A DNA stretch of 64,000 bases. Source: Thermoplasmatota archaeon. Lineage in GTDB: Archaea > Thermoplasmatota > Thermoplasmata > UBA10834. The notes under the pieces were generated by a model. That model did not search any database. It saw only the letters and a program-made list of their open reading frames with translations, and was not told where the DNA came from. Positions 7,736-16,840 of the stretch are shown piece after piece (positions within the stretch are counted from its first letter, which is position 1; each line of letters opens with the position of its first letter). The stretch spans positions 278,595 through 342,594 of the forward strand of contig JAHIRF010000002.1 of assembly GCA_018818785.1 (NCBI GenBank). Reading direction: 5' to 3'. The position numbers and the translations under genes are program-made.

Positions 7736-8598
7736 TTGGGAGGGCCTCCTGCAGAGGGGCCGTGACGATAGTCAATGCCATTCCAACAGGGATCGGCTCG
7801 GCGATGGGCATCATGCTCCAGTTAGATGCAGAGGTGAGATTATCTCAGGATGATGGATCGGTCAGACTCGAAGGGACCGAAGAGGGGACCGATCTCGTCA
7901 GAGGATGCATCGAAGGTGTCGGCAGAAGAGCGGGCATGCGTGATCTAGGCGGCGTCGTAACCATCCGATCGGACATACCGATCTCAAGAGGACTGAAGAG
8001 CAGCAGCGCAGCGTCAAACGCAGTCGTTCTCGCAGCATCAAGGGCCTTGAACATCCACATGGGCGATGAAGAGATAATCGGGCTGGCCATCGATGAATCC
8101 ATCAAGGCCGGTGTGACGGTCACTGGTGCGTTCGACGACGCATCCGCATGTTTCCATGGGGGTGCAGTCATAACTGACAATAAAGCGAGGCGGATATTGA
8201 AGAGATGGCACGTTCAGGATCCCGTGACCGTGCTCCTGCATGTCCCAGAGAGGAGAATCCGAAAAGAGGATGTAAAGAACATGGATTTCAGCCCGGTCCG
8301 ATCCCAGGTGGAGGAAGCCATCGAAAGCGCACTGAAGGGAGACTACCCCAGGGCGATGGAGCTGAATTCAAAGGCCTGCTCGAAGATCCTCGATGTATCT
8401 GAGGAGGTTGCGGAAGCGGCCAGGAGATCTGGCGCCATCGCCGCCGGCATCTCGGGAACGGGACCGGCCACTGCAGTGCTCGCACGTCATGAGGATAGAG
8501 GGCGGATCATGGACATCCTGGAATCGTTCGATGGAACGATCATCTCAGCCGAACTCAACGACACACCAGCCAGGGAGGTGGTTCCGCGGCGATCATGA
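7732..8598 (+). CDS. aroK: Archaeal shikimate kinase (GHMP family)
   Basis: This 288-residue kinase phosphorylates shikimate to shikimate 3-phosphate. It belongs to the GHMP superfamily and is unrelated to bacterial AroK. It begins MIGRASCRGAVTIVNAIPTG and contains the ATP-binding ISRGLKSSSAASNAVVLA loop and the late ISGTGPATAVLA motif. The ATG overlaps the TGA of aroDE (ATGA). The frame is open further upstream, but that stretch overlaps aroDE and has no family similarity, so I reject the longer version. Confidence 0.92.
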   Translation: MIGRASCRGAVTIVNAIPTGIGSAMGIMLQLDAEVRLSQDDGSVRLEGTEEGTDLVRGCIEGVGRRAGMRDLGGVVTIRSDIPISRGLKSSSAASNAVVLAASRALNIHMGDEEIIGLAIDESIKAGVTVTGAFDDASACFHGGAVITDNKARRILKRWHVQDPVTVLLHVPERRIRKEDVKNMDFSPVRSQVEEAIESALKGDYPRAMELNSKACSKILDVSEEVAEAARRSGAIAAGISGTGPATAVLARHEDRGRIMDILESFDGTIISAELNDTPAREVVPRRS

Positions 8599-9857
8599 TC
8601 AAATCATCCACCGCGAGAGGCACGATTCTGGCGCCACCATCAAAATCGTACACACACAGATCGATGATCCTCGGCGCGCTCACCCATTCCGCATTCACTC
8701 TCAAGCACCCACTCATCTCGGAGGATACGCGAGCGACTCTAGATGCCCTGCAACTGCTGGGGGCCTCCATCACAGGAACTCAGACAGATATAGACATCAT
8801 CTGCGACAAACTGGCACCAGCGGCAGGCATCATAGATGCCAAGAACTCGGGGACGACCATGCGGCTGGTGACGGGCCTCGCCTCGTTGCTGCCAACCAAG
8901 ACCGCCATCACTGGGGATGCGAGCCTCATCAAGAGGCCCATGGCGCCTCTCATCGATGCGCTCACACAGCTGGGCGCTAGATGTGAGTATAAGGGGGTGC
9001 CTGGGAACCCACCTCTGACGGTGACAGGACCAATCACAAAAGATAGGACCACCATATCTGGGGCGGTCAGTTCCCAATTCATATCATCATTGATCATAGC
9101 ATGCACGCAGAAGCAGACAGATACCGATATCGAAATCACGGGAGGACTCGTCTCGAAGCCATATGTAGATATCACGCTTGAGATGCTCAGAGAGTTCGGG
9201 GCGCGCGTGGATATGTCCGGGAACGCATATCATGTGCCCGGAGATCAGAGATTCGTCCGTGACAGCTATACCGTTCCTGGCGATTATTCCTCTGCTGCAT
9301 TCCTGTTCGCAGCGGGTGCAATCACGGACGGAGACGTTATCGTCAAGAATCTGGATGCGAAATCCCCCCAGGGAGATAAGGCTATCCTGGACCACTTGAA
9401 GGATTTCGGCGCCGATGTGACAGTATCCGACGATTTCGCACGTGTCAGGGGAGGAAGGCTCGAGGGATTGGAGATAGACGTGGGAGACACCCCAGACCTC
9501 TTTCCCGTGCTTGCCGTGATCGGGGCGATCGCCGAGGGGAAGACCGTACTCAAGGGCGGACGGAACCTGAAACAGAAGGAAAGCGACAGGATCTTGACTA
9601 CGACCGAATTCCTGAGAGACATGGGAGCAAGGGTCAAGCCCACTGAGGATGGTTGCGAGATACTCGGAGGAGATAAACTCCGTGGTGCCAGCATCCAGAC
9701 CCATGGAGACCACAGGATTCTTATGGCCGCAGTACTTGCAGCTCTGGTATCGATATCAGGGACGACGATCGATGACGACGAATCGTACAAGGTATCCTAT
9801 CCAGGGTTCCTGAGAGACATGCATCAACTGGGATGTCGGCTCGAGGTGAGGAGATGA
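8595..9857 (+). CDS. aroA: 3-phosphoshikimate 1-carboxyvinyltransferase (EPSP synthase)
   Basis: The 420-residue enzyme transfers the enolpyruvyl group of PEP to shikimate 3-phosphate. Landmarks are PPSKSYTHRSMILGAL near the N terminus, DAKNSGTTMRLVTGLASL (substrate loop), the SSQFISSLIIAC strand, GDYSSAAFLFAAGAI, and the C-terminal LKQKESDRI and THGDHRILMAAVLA motifs. The length matches the family. The start ATG overlaps the stop of the shikimate kinase gene (ATGA). Confidence 0.96.
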   Translation: MIKSSTARGTILAPPSKSYTHRSMILGALTHSAFTLKHPLISEDTRATLDALQLLGASITGTQTDIDIICDKLAPAAGIIDAKNSGTTMRLVTGLASLLPTKTAITGDASLIKRPMAPLIDALTQLGARCEYKGVPGNPPLTVTGPITKDRTTISGAVSSQFISSLIIACTQKQTDTDIEITGGLVSKPYVDITLEMLREFGARVDMSGNAYHVPGDQRFVRDSYTVPGDYSSAAFLFAAGAITDGDVIVKNLDAKSPQGDKAILDHLKDFGADVTVSDDFARVRGGRLEGLEIDVGDTPDLFPVLAVIGAIAEGKTVLKGGRNLKQKESDRILTTTEFLRDMGARVKPTEDGCEILGGDKLRGASIQTHGDHRILMAAVLAALVSISGTTIDDDESYKVSYPGFLRDMHQLGCRLEVRR

Positions 9858-10930
9858 ACGAGTTCGGAAGTAGATACAGAGTAGGCATCTTCGGATCCAG
9901 CCATGGCCCTTGCGTCGGAGCCAAGATTGAGGGATGCCCCCCGGGCTCTAGGATCTCGGAAGCCGTGATCCAGGTGGAGCTGGACCGACGATCCCCTGGG
10001 AAGGGTGTGCACACCACACCCAGGAAGGAGCGAGACAGGCTCGAGCTCATATCAGGCATTATAGATGGGAAGGCCACAGGGGCCACTATAGTCGGCCTTG
10101 TCAGAAACACCGACAAGGATTCATCGGCATATGATTCATTCAGGCGCGTCCCACGGCCAGGACACGCTGATTATCCATCCATGGTGAAATACCAAGGACA
10201 TCACGACCACAGAGGTGGAGGACAATTCTCAGGCAGGATGACGGCAGGCCTTGTGATCGCAGGCGCGATAGCGAGACAGGTAATCGGAAAGAAGGGGGTA
10301 GGAATAGTCGCCCAGACTGTCCAGATAGGCGGCGTGAAGTTGGACAAAGAAATACCTTCAAGCATTGCGGAGAGGGTCGCGAGAGCGAACGCGGTCGGCT
10401 GTGCGGACAGGAATGTCGCGAAGGAGATGATTGAAGAAATCGTCCGCGCCCATGAGAACAAGGACAGCGTCGGTGGAATCGTCAAATGCACTGTGCGTGG
10501 CGTTCCTGTAGGGGTCGGCGAGCCATTCTTCAATTCAATAGAGAGCGTAATGTCAGCGATGATGTTTTCCATACCAGGGGTCAAGGGTGTCGAGTTCGGA
10601 TCGGGGTTCAGGGCTGCCTCCATGACCGGGAGCGAGCACAACGACCCATTCATCGTCAGAAATGGCAAGATCGTGACCAAGACGAATAATGCGGGGGGGG
10701 TACTAGGCGGACTGTCGAACGGGATGCCCATAGAATTCAGGGTGGCGTTCAAACCGACATCATCGATCGCAGGACCCCAGATGAGCGTGGATATCCAGAA
10801 GAAGACGACCGTGGAACTGGAAGTGAAGGGAAGACATGATCCGTGTATAGTGCCGAGAGCGGTCCCGGTTGTGGAGAATTCCGCAGCGGCCGTCATACTG
10901 GATCTGATGCTTCAGGGGGGATCCATCTGA
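9854..10930 (+). CDS. aroC: Chorismate synthase
   Basis: This FMN-dependent enzyme makes chorismate from EPSP. The 358-residue protein has the family motifs around FGSSHGPCVGAKIEGCPPG, PRPGHADYPSMVKYQ, and HRGGGQFSGRMTAG (the family's GGRSSAR-like region), and NNAGGVLGGLSNGMPI. I use the ATG at 9854, which overlaps the stop of aroA (ATGA) and is preceded by GAGGTGAGGAG. A reading frame that starts 21 bases earlier lies inside aroA. Confidence 0.96.
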   Translation: MNEFGSRYRVGIFGSSHGPCVGAKIEGCPPGSRISEAVIQVELDRRSPGKGVHTTPRKERDRLELISGIIDGKATGATIVGLVRNTDKDSSAYDSFRRVPRPGHADYPSMVKYQGHHDHRGGGQFSGRMTAGLVIAGAIARQVIGKKGVGIVAQTVQIGGVKLDKEIPSSIAERVARANAVGCADRNVAKEMIEEIVRAHENKDSVGGIVKCTVRGVPVGVGEPFFNSIESVMSAMMFSIPGVKGVEFGSGFRAASMTGSEHNDPFIVRNGKIVTKTNNAGGVLGGLSNGMPIEFRVAFKPTSSIAGPQMSVDIQKKTTVELEVKGRHDPCIVPRAVPVVENSAAAVILDLMLQGGSI

Positions 10931-12009
10931 GCAAGGATGAACTCGGAGCCCTGAGAAAAGAGATCGAGAGGATAGACTCGGAGATCATGACGCTCATCGC
11001 CAGGAGGGAGGATGTCTCACACGAGATCGGACTCGTCAAGAAGAGGGGCGGGCTCAAGATCAGAGATATACCCAGGGAGAAGAAGGTCGTTGGAACGATG
11101 ACCGCAATGGCAAAGTCCCTCAATGCGAACAAGGACATCACAAAGGAGATCTCACGACTCCTGATAGCCGATTCCGTCAATGTGCAGAAGGGAGCCAGGC
11201 GTGAAGGGCTGGAGGGCAAGAAAGCCGTCGTGGTCGGAGGATCCGGCAAGATGGGGGAGTGGATGTGCAGATTCCTATCGAACAGAGGCGCGGAAGTGAA
11301 GGTCTGGGACCCCCGAGGCCGGCTAAAAGGATACTCGAATGTGAGACTACTTGACCAGGCGATCAATAGCAGCGACATCATAATCGTGGCGAGCCCGCCT
11401 GGCCTGTGCCCGGACGACCTGCGGAGAGTAGTATCGGCGCGCCCTTCCGGACTCATATTCGACATCTGCAGCATAAAATCACATATAGCAGGCATATTGA
11501 GACTCGGGGCAGCAGACGGGTTGAAGGTCACGAGCGTCCACCCGATGTTCGGACCAGGTGCACCTTCCGCGAAAGGGATGAACGTGGTAATATGCGACTG
11601 CGGATCGAAACAGGCGACCGACGAGGCAAAGGAGATGTTCGGGTTCGCGGGAGCGAATATTACACGACTTTATCTTGAGGAGCACGATCAGATGATGGCA
11701 TACATACTCGGCCTATCTCATGTCACTAGCCTGCTGTTCGGCACCACGCTCGCATCCTCTGGGATGTCTTTTGCGCAGCTGCAGAGCGTGCAAGGGCCGT
11801 CCTTCGCGAGACTGGCCGCGCTGGCAAAGGATATATCTGGAGAAAGTCGACGCGTGTATCATGACATACAGGCGCTCAACCCCAGGACGAAGGAGATGCT
11901 CGACATCATGGAGAGCAGCCTCGGCAAGATCAAGGATGCGGCAATCGAGAAAGAACACGATGAATTCATCCAGCTAATGCATTCAGTGAAGGAATACACG
12001 GAGGGCTGA
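10927..12009 (+). CDS. tyrA: Chorismate mutase / prephenate dehydrogenase (TyrA), CTG start
   Basis: Residues 1-85 are an AroQ-type chorismate mutase (LRKEIERIDSEIMTLIARRE), residues from about 95 an NAD(P)-binding prephenate dehydrogenase (VVVGGSGKMGEWM, the HPMFGPGAPS region). It leads to 4-hydroxyphenylpyruvate. The conserved mutase helix begins directly after CTG at 10927, which overlaps the aroC stop as CTGA, like the ATGA and GTGA overlaps elsewhere in the operon. No in-frame ATG, GTG or TTG lies between 10843 and 10990. ATG 10843 lies deep in aroC and would add residues without similarity, and the first downstream ATG would remove most of mutase helix 1. A GGGGGG run precedes the CTG. 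Confidence 0.88.
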   Translation: MSKDELGALRKEIERIDSEIMTLIARREDVSHEIGLVKKRGGLKIRDIPREKKVVGTMTAMAKSLNANKDITKEISRLLIADSVNVQKGARREGLEGKKAVVVGGSGKMGEWMCRFLSNRGAEVKVWDPRGRLKGYSNVRLLDQAINSSDIIIVASPPGLCPDDLRRVVSARPSGLIFDICSIKSHIAGILRLGAADGLKVTSVHPMFGPGAPSAKGMNVVICDCGSKQATDEAKEMFGFAGANITRLYLEEHDQMMAYILGLSHVTSLLFGTTLASSGMSFAQLQSVQGPSFARLAALAKDISGESRRVYHDIQALNPRTKEMLDIMESSLGKIKDAAIEKEHDEFIQLMHSVKEYTEG

Positions 12010-12014
12010 AACAC

Positions 12015-13082
12015 ATGGAGAAGAAGAGGGTAGCAATACTGGGTTCAAGCGGAATGATCGGACAGAGATTCGCTCACATGCTCCACATGCACCCCTATTT
12101 CGAGGTGACCGCTTACTGCGCGTCCGATAGATCTGAAGGGAAGACCCTTGCCAACTTGTGGAAGCTCTTCGACATCGACATGGATGAAGACCTGGGAAAG
12201 AGTAAGATACAGACGACGGACCCCAAGGCTCTGGCCAAGGAAGGCGTAGAGATAGTATTCAGTGGTCTTCCCTCAGAGGTCGCAGGCCCGTTGGAAGATG
12301 CGTGCGCCGATGAGGGCATGGCGGTATTCTCGAACGCATCGTCCCATAGGATGGACATTGACACACCTATACTGGTCCCTGAGATCAACCCGGACCACCT
12401 GGCATCTATCGAGGCGCAGAGATTGCGAAGAAAGAAAGGAGGGTACATCGTGACGAATGCCAATTGCTCCGTCACCGGTCTCGCTCTCGGTCTGAAGCCC
12501 ATAGTTGATGCATTCAGGTTCACGGAAGTGTATGTGACAACTTACCAGGCGCTATCAGGAGCAGGCTATCCAGGAGTCCCGTCGATAGACATCCTGAGCA
12601 ACGTCCTACCGTACATCAAGAATGAGGAGGAGAAGATGTCCTCGGAAGGAAAGAAGGTCCTTGGAGGATTCAGCAACGGCAGGTTCGGAGACTCGCCAAT
12701 CAGCATCGAAGCCAGCTGTGCAAGGGTCGGCACAAGGGATGGGCACCTGGAGGCGGTCTTCATCAAGGACAGGAGCATGCCGACCGCAGAGAAGATAGCG
12801 AAGGCATTCTCCAGCTTCAGAGGGAGGCCGCAGGAGCTGGAACTCCCGAGCGCGCCCATCCAGCCGATAATCGTCAGGGAGGAGCCCGACCGTCCTCAGC
12901 CTATCCTCGATTGCGACGCAGGGATGCCAGAGAGGGCCAAAGGGATGGCAATCAGCATCGGCCGCATCAGGGTCAACAATGACAGATTGAGATTCCTCCT
13001 CCTAGTGCACAACACGGTGAGAGGCGGTGCCGGCGGATCGGTCCTTAACGCCGAGCTAGCATTCAGGGAGGGTCTAATCTGA
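12015..13082 (+). CDS. asd: Aspartate-semialdehyde dehydrogenase
   Basis: The enzyme reduces aspartyl phosphate to aspartate semialdehyde. The 355-residue protein starts MEKKRVAILGSSGMIGQRF (NADP-binding) and has the catalytic Cys151 in TNANCSVTGLALGL, the GAGYPGVPSID segment and a conserved His in the C-terminal part. The archaeal/fungal-type length and motifs fit. It lies five bases after tyrA and is the supplier of the semialdehyde used by the first gene of the operon and by the next gene. Confidence 0.95.
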   Translation: MEKKRVAILGSSGMIGQRFAHMLHMHPYFEVTAYCASDRSEGKTLANLWKLFDIDMDEDLGKSKIQTTDPKALAKEGVEIVFSGLPSEVAGPLEDACADEGMAVFSNASSHRMDIDTPILVPEINPDHLASIEAQRLRRKKGGYIVTNANCSVTGLALGLKPIVDAFRFTEVYVTTYQALSGAGYPGVPSIDILSNVLPYIKNEEEKMSSEGKKVLGGFSNGRFGDSPISIEASCARVGTRDGHLEAVFIKDRSMPTAEKIAKAFSSFRGRPQELELPSAPIQPIIVREEPDRPQPILDCDAGMPERAKGMAISIGRIRVNNDRLRFLLLVHNTVRGGAGGSVLNAELAFREGLI

Positions 13083-14290
13083 GCGATAGCAAAAGGGCTG
13101 GCAAGAAACAGAATTCCCCGAACAAGAGCCATGCAGATATAGCCCGGAAGATCGCAGACGGCGACGTCGTCGTCATGACTGCACAGGAGTTCAAGGAGTT
13201 CGTTCGAGCGAACGGGATCAAGAAGGCCGCCAAAGAAGTAGATATAGTCACGACGGGCACGTTCGGAGCGATGTGCTCATCTGGGGCATACCTGAACTTC
13301 GGGCATTCGGATCCACCGATCAAGATGCAGAAGATTTGGATAGACGGGATCCCCGCCCAGGCAGGACTCGCGGCGGTCGATGCATACATAGGGGCCACCG
13401 CATTGGACGAGACGAACAACATGATCCATGGCGGGGGACACGTCATCGAGGACCTCGTGCGGGGCAAGGCATTGAGGTTGAGGGCGACCAGCTACGGGAC
13501 GGACTGTTACCCCAGGAAGGAGATTGACACTTACATCAGCCTCAGGACGATCAATCAGGCGGTCCTGATGAATGTCCGCAACTGCTATCAGAACTATGCC
13601 GTTGCAACGAATTCGTCACCGAAGACCATGTACACCTACATGGGGAAGCTCTTGCCAGAGTTCGGCAACGCGACATTCAGCAGCGCCGGAGAGATATCCC
13701 CTCTGATAAACGACCCATACTACAGAACGATCGGGATAGGGACGAGGATCTTCCTTGGTGGAGGGCAGGGACACGTGATATGGGAAGGCACACAGTTCAA
13801 CCCAGGAGCGCCCAGGACACCGAACGGAGTGCCTAAGAGACCTGCCGGGAGCCTTGCGGTCCTTGGAGATCTGAAACAGATGACACCAGACTTCCTCAGG
13901 GGACTAACACTGAGCAGATACGGCTCTACCCTTGGCATTGGAATCGGGATTCCGATACCGATCCTCGATGAGGAGATGGCAAGATACTGCGCGGTGACGA
14001 ACGACGACATACAGGCGCCTGTGTTCGACTATGGCCAGCAGTCAAGGAACAGACCTGTCCTCAGGGATGTGTCATACGCTGACCTCCGATCAGGAGAGAT
14101 CACCATCAAAGGAAAGCAGGTCCCGACATCCTCGCTCTCTAGCCTCTACAAGGCGAAGCAGATATCAGAAATCCTCAAGAGCTGGATAATGAAAGGGGAG
14201 TTCACGATTCAGGAACCGATCCAGAGATTCCCGATGGACAGGGTCCTCAGGAACCTTGATGTCCGGACTGAGCGGGAGGCGCTGCAATGA
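13079..14290 (+). CDS. COG1900/DUF39 homocysteine biosynthesis protein, CTG start
   Basis: Members of this family, studied as MA1821 in Methanosarcina, are needed to make homocysteine from aspartate semialdehyde and sulfide. The core around TTGTFGAMCSSGAYLNFGHS with a conserved Cys, and the FLGGGQGHVIWEGTQ segment, are diagnostic. An in-frame TAA at 13046 limits the start. No ATG, GTG or TTG occurs before ATG 13175, yet the family's first helix (HADIARKIADGDVVV) lies upstream of that ATG. CTG at 13079 overlaps the asd stop (CTGA) and has GGGAGGG six bases upstream, so I take it as the start: 403 residues. Confidence 0.9.
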   Translation: MSDSKRAGKKQNSPNKSHADIARKIADGDVVVMTAQEFKEFVRANGIKKAAKEVDIVTTGTFGAMCSSGAYLNFGHSDPPIKMQKIWIDGIPAQAGLAAVDAYIGATALDETNNMIHGGGHVIEDLVRGKALRLRATSYGTDCYPRKEIDTYISLRTINQAVLMNVRNCYQNYAVATNSSPKTMYTYMGKLLPEFGNATFSSAGEISPLINDPYYRTIGIGTRIFLGGGQGHVIWEGTQFNPGAPRTPNGVPKRPAGSLAVLGDLKQMTPDFLRGLTLSRYGSTLGIGIGIPIPILDEEMARYCAVTNDDIQAPVFDYGQQSRNRPVLRDVSYADLRSGEITIKGKQVPTSSLSSLYKAKQISEILKSWIMKGEFTIQEPIQRFPMDRVLRNLDVRTEREALQ

Positions 14291-14688
14291 AGACCAAAGT
14301 CGTCCTCACATTCAGCCCCGAGGCATCCAACCAGCCGATCACACACAACCTGATTGCCAAGCACCATCTGCTCGTCAACATACTCAGAGCGGAGATAGAC
14401 GAGGTGGGCGGGAAGATGGTCCTTGAGCTGTCGGGAAAGGCGGATGACATCAGAAAGGGCATAGACTACCTCAAGGACAACAGCGTGAGTGTCCGACCCA
14501 TAAAGGAGGGTGTTAGAAGAGACGATGACGCATGCACGCATTGTGGCATGTGCATCTCGATCTGCCCTACGAAGGCGCTTTCGATCGACCAGAAGTCCGG
14601 AAAGGTCAGCTTCAACGAAGAGAAGTGCGTAGCGTGTGGCGTCTGCATCGATGCATGCCCGCCGAGAGCCATGGAGATACTGATCTGA
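14287..14688 (+). CDS. NIL-domain ferredoxin (homocysteine biosynthesis)
   Basis: The 133-residue protein has an N-terminal NIL domain (about 1-75) and two 4Fe-4S motifs, CTHCGMCISICP and CVACGVCIDACP, in the C-terminal half. The homologue MA1822 works with the COG1900 protein in homocysteine formation in methanogens, presumably delivering electrons or sulfur. Its ATG overlaps the stop of the COG1900 gene (ATGA), which supports the same partnership here. Confidence 0.92.
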   Translation: MKTKVVLTFSPEASNQPITHNLIAKHHLLVNILRAEIDEVGGKMVLELSGKADDIRKGIDYLKDNSVSVRPIKEGVRRDDDACTHCGMCISICPTKALSIDQKSGKVSFNEEKCVACGVCIDACPPRAMEILI

Positions 14689-15464
14689 TGGGAGCATTCA
14701 TTCACGCAAAAGTGGAGATAGGAGAGACTGCGGCCACGATCGCAGCCGATGGGCAATATGTGGAGGCTGCCGTGGATGCGATCAAGAGTGCGAGGAAGGA
14801 CCTCGAACGCATGATACGCAGAGATCGTTTCTTCATGACGACATTCGAGCCATACACTCCGAAAGAGGAGGATGGCCCGGTCATCTCACGGATGTGCGAT
14901 GCTTCTGCCCGTGTCGGAACCGGGCCCATGTCAACGGTGGCTGGGACGATCGCCCAGGTGGCAATGGAAGCGATGCAGAACAGAGGTTGCTCACACGGCT
15001 GGGTCGATAACGGAGGGGATGTCGCGTTCATACTCGAGAAACCAGCGACCATGGAGATCTTCTGGGAACCAGGATCGGAATCGGCCGTCGCCATGGAACT
15101 CGAACCCACATCCAGGATACTTGGTGTCTGTGCATCGAGTGGAACCCTTGGCCATTCCATCAGCTTCGGGAATGCCGATGCAGCTGTCGCGATGGCGGAT
15201 TCGGCCATACTCGCAGATGCTTTGGCGACCGCATTGGGCAACCGCGCCATAGACGAGGATGCCCTCCAGGGAGTGTTCGACCAGTTCAAAGGGATGGTCG
15301 GATTCATCGGAGGATTCGTCAAATTCAGAGGCTCCATCGCGATACATGGAAGATTCCCTAAGATCATCGAGGTGGGGCATAATCCCGAGAAGATGACGGT
15401 CCACAGCAGGATGGCATCTCCAGCGTACATAGGTTGTTGCAGCAGTCATGAGGTGAGACCTTGA
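14688..15464 (+). CDS. UPF0280 / COG2122 ApbE-like protein
   Basis: The 258-residue protein starts MGAFIHAKVEIGETAATIAA. It contains the family's SHGWVDNGGDVAF segment and GTLGHSISFGNADAAV, patterns shared with ApbE-type flavin-binding proteins. COG2122 has been reported, alongside the COG1900 and NIL-ferredoxin proteins, as a contributor to sulfide-dependent homocysteine synthesis in Methanosarcina. Its position directly after them (one-base overlap, TGATG) fits that role. Its exact chemistry is not established. Confidence 0.87.
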   Translation: MGAFIHAKVEIGETAATIAADGQYVEAAVDAIKSARKDLERMIRRDRFFMTTFEPYTPKEEDGPVISRMCDASARVGTGPMSTVAGTIAQVAMEAMQNRGCSHGWVDNGGDVAFILEKPATMEIFWEPGSESAVAMELEPTSRILGVCASSGTLGHSISFGNADAAVAMADSAILADALATALGNRAIDEDALQGVFDQFKGMVGFIGGFVKFRGSIAIHGRFPKIIEVGHNPEKMTVHSRMASPAYIGCCSSHEVRP

Positions 15465-16840
15465 AGGTCATGAAATTCGGAGGGACGTGCCTCGGATCCG
15501 AGGATGCCTTGGATAGAGTATCCAAAGTGGTGCAGGCGGAGAAAGACTCGAAGATAGTCGTGGTTTCGGCCGCATCTGGAGTGACGAACACGCTCAAGGA
15601 ATTCATCTCCAAGCCTAGGCAGGAGAAGGAGATCGATGACCTATTGCTGGCTCTGAGGATGAGGCACATAGACATGTTGCCGAAGACGGAGGGACAGGTC
15701 AGGAAGGAGGCGCTCGACCTCATCGAGGAGAAGATGACCAAGCTCGAGAGGCTGTTGTACGGTGTGACATATACCGAGGAGCTCACGCCACGAACCAACG
15801 ACCTCATACTCAGCTTCGGCGAGAGGCTTTCGGTGATAGTGGTCGCCGCGAGGCTCACGGACGAGGGACTGAACGCGATCGCGATGGAGAGCGACGCCAT
15901 CGGGTTCATCACCAATGATCATCACGGGAACGCTGTGGCGCTCCTGGACCTATGCGAGAAGAACATGGGTGCCAGCCTGGACAGCGCGATAAGACAGGGA
16001 ATCACCCCGGTGGTGACCGGGTTCTTCGGAACGACACAGAATGGTCACGTCACAACCGTCGGCAGGAGCGGAACGGACTATTCGGCTGCTGTGATAGCAT
16101 ACGCCACAAATGCGAAACCCGTTGAGATTTGGAAGGAAGTAGACGGGTTCATGAGTGCCGACCCGAAACTCGTCAAGGAGTCGTTCACAATAGAGTCACT
16201 ATCATATGAGGAGGCCGCGGAACTCGCATACTTCGGAGCGCAGGTACTGCACGCCCGGGCGGTTCAGCCAGCGCGCTTGAAGGGGATAGAGATAATAATC
16301 AAGAATCTCTACTCGCCAGAAGCCCCAGGTACCACGATCGGCAATGGGAAGCAGACGAAGAAGGATGTCATAAAGAGCGTCTCATATGTCCCGAAAGTAG
16401 CCACGTTGAAGGTGTACGATACCGGTGCAGGTTACAAATCAGGATTCCTATCCGACATCACCAATTGCCTCGCGAGTGAAGGTGTGAATATATTCTCTGC
16501 GACCACTTCCCAGACATGCGTCGCCGTCCTCATAGACGAGAACCAGATACACCTAGCCAAACGCGCGATCAAGAGCATCATAGGCGGGGTCGGCGAGAGC
16601 TTCGAAATAAAACCGGGGGTGGCCCTCGTGTGCACGGTCGGGGAAGGTTTGGGCTACACCGAAGGTGTCGCGGCCAGGGTATTCAAAGCGGTCGCATCAA
16701 AGAAGGTGAATGTCGACCTCATCTCGGCGGGAGCATCCACGGTGGCGTATCACTTCACGGTAGACAACAAGGACCTGAAGAAGACAGTGATGGCAATACA
16801 CAAAGAGTTCTTCACCCCGGTCCAGAATGATGCCGACTAG
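15461..16840 (+). CDS. lysC: Aspartokinase
   Basis: This 459-residue kinase makes 4-phospho-aspartate, the first step to aspartate semialdehyde. It starts MKVMKFGGTCLGS (kinase signature) and contains VVTGFFGTTQNGHVTTVGRSGTD and a C-terminal pair of ACT domains (from about 300), usually the site of feedback inhibition by lysine or threonine. TTG at 15461 overlaps the stop of the UPF0280 gene (TTGA) and is preceded by GAGGTGA; ATG 15470 is an alternative. It closes the operon. Its end overlaps the convergent oxidoreductase gene by four bases. Confidence 0.93.
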   Translation: MKVMKFGGTCLGSEDALDRVSKVVQAEKDSKIVVVSAASGVTNTLKEFISKPRQEKEIDDLLLALRMRHIDMLPKTEGQVRKEALDLIEEKMTKLERLLYGVTYTEELTPRTNDLILSFGERLSVIVVAARLTDEGLNAIAMESDAIGFITNDHHGNAVALLDLCEKNMGASLDSAIRQGITPVVTGFFGTTQNGHVTTVGRSGTDYSAAVIAYATNAKPVEIWKEVDGFMSADPKLVKESFTIESLSYEEAAELAYFGAQVLHARAVQPARLKGIEIIIKNLYSPEAPGTTIGNGKQTKKDVIKSVSYVPKVATLKVYDTGAGYKSGFLSDITNCLASEGVNIFSATTSQTCVAVLIDENQIHLAKRAIKSIIGGVGESFEIKPGVALVCTVGEGLGYTEGVAARVFKAVASKKVNVDLISAGASTVAYHFTVDNKDLKKTVMAIHKEFFTPVQNDAD

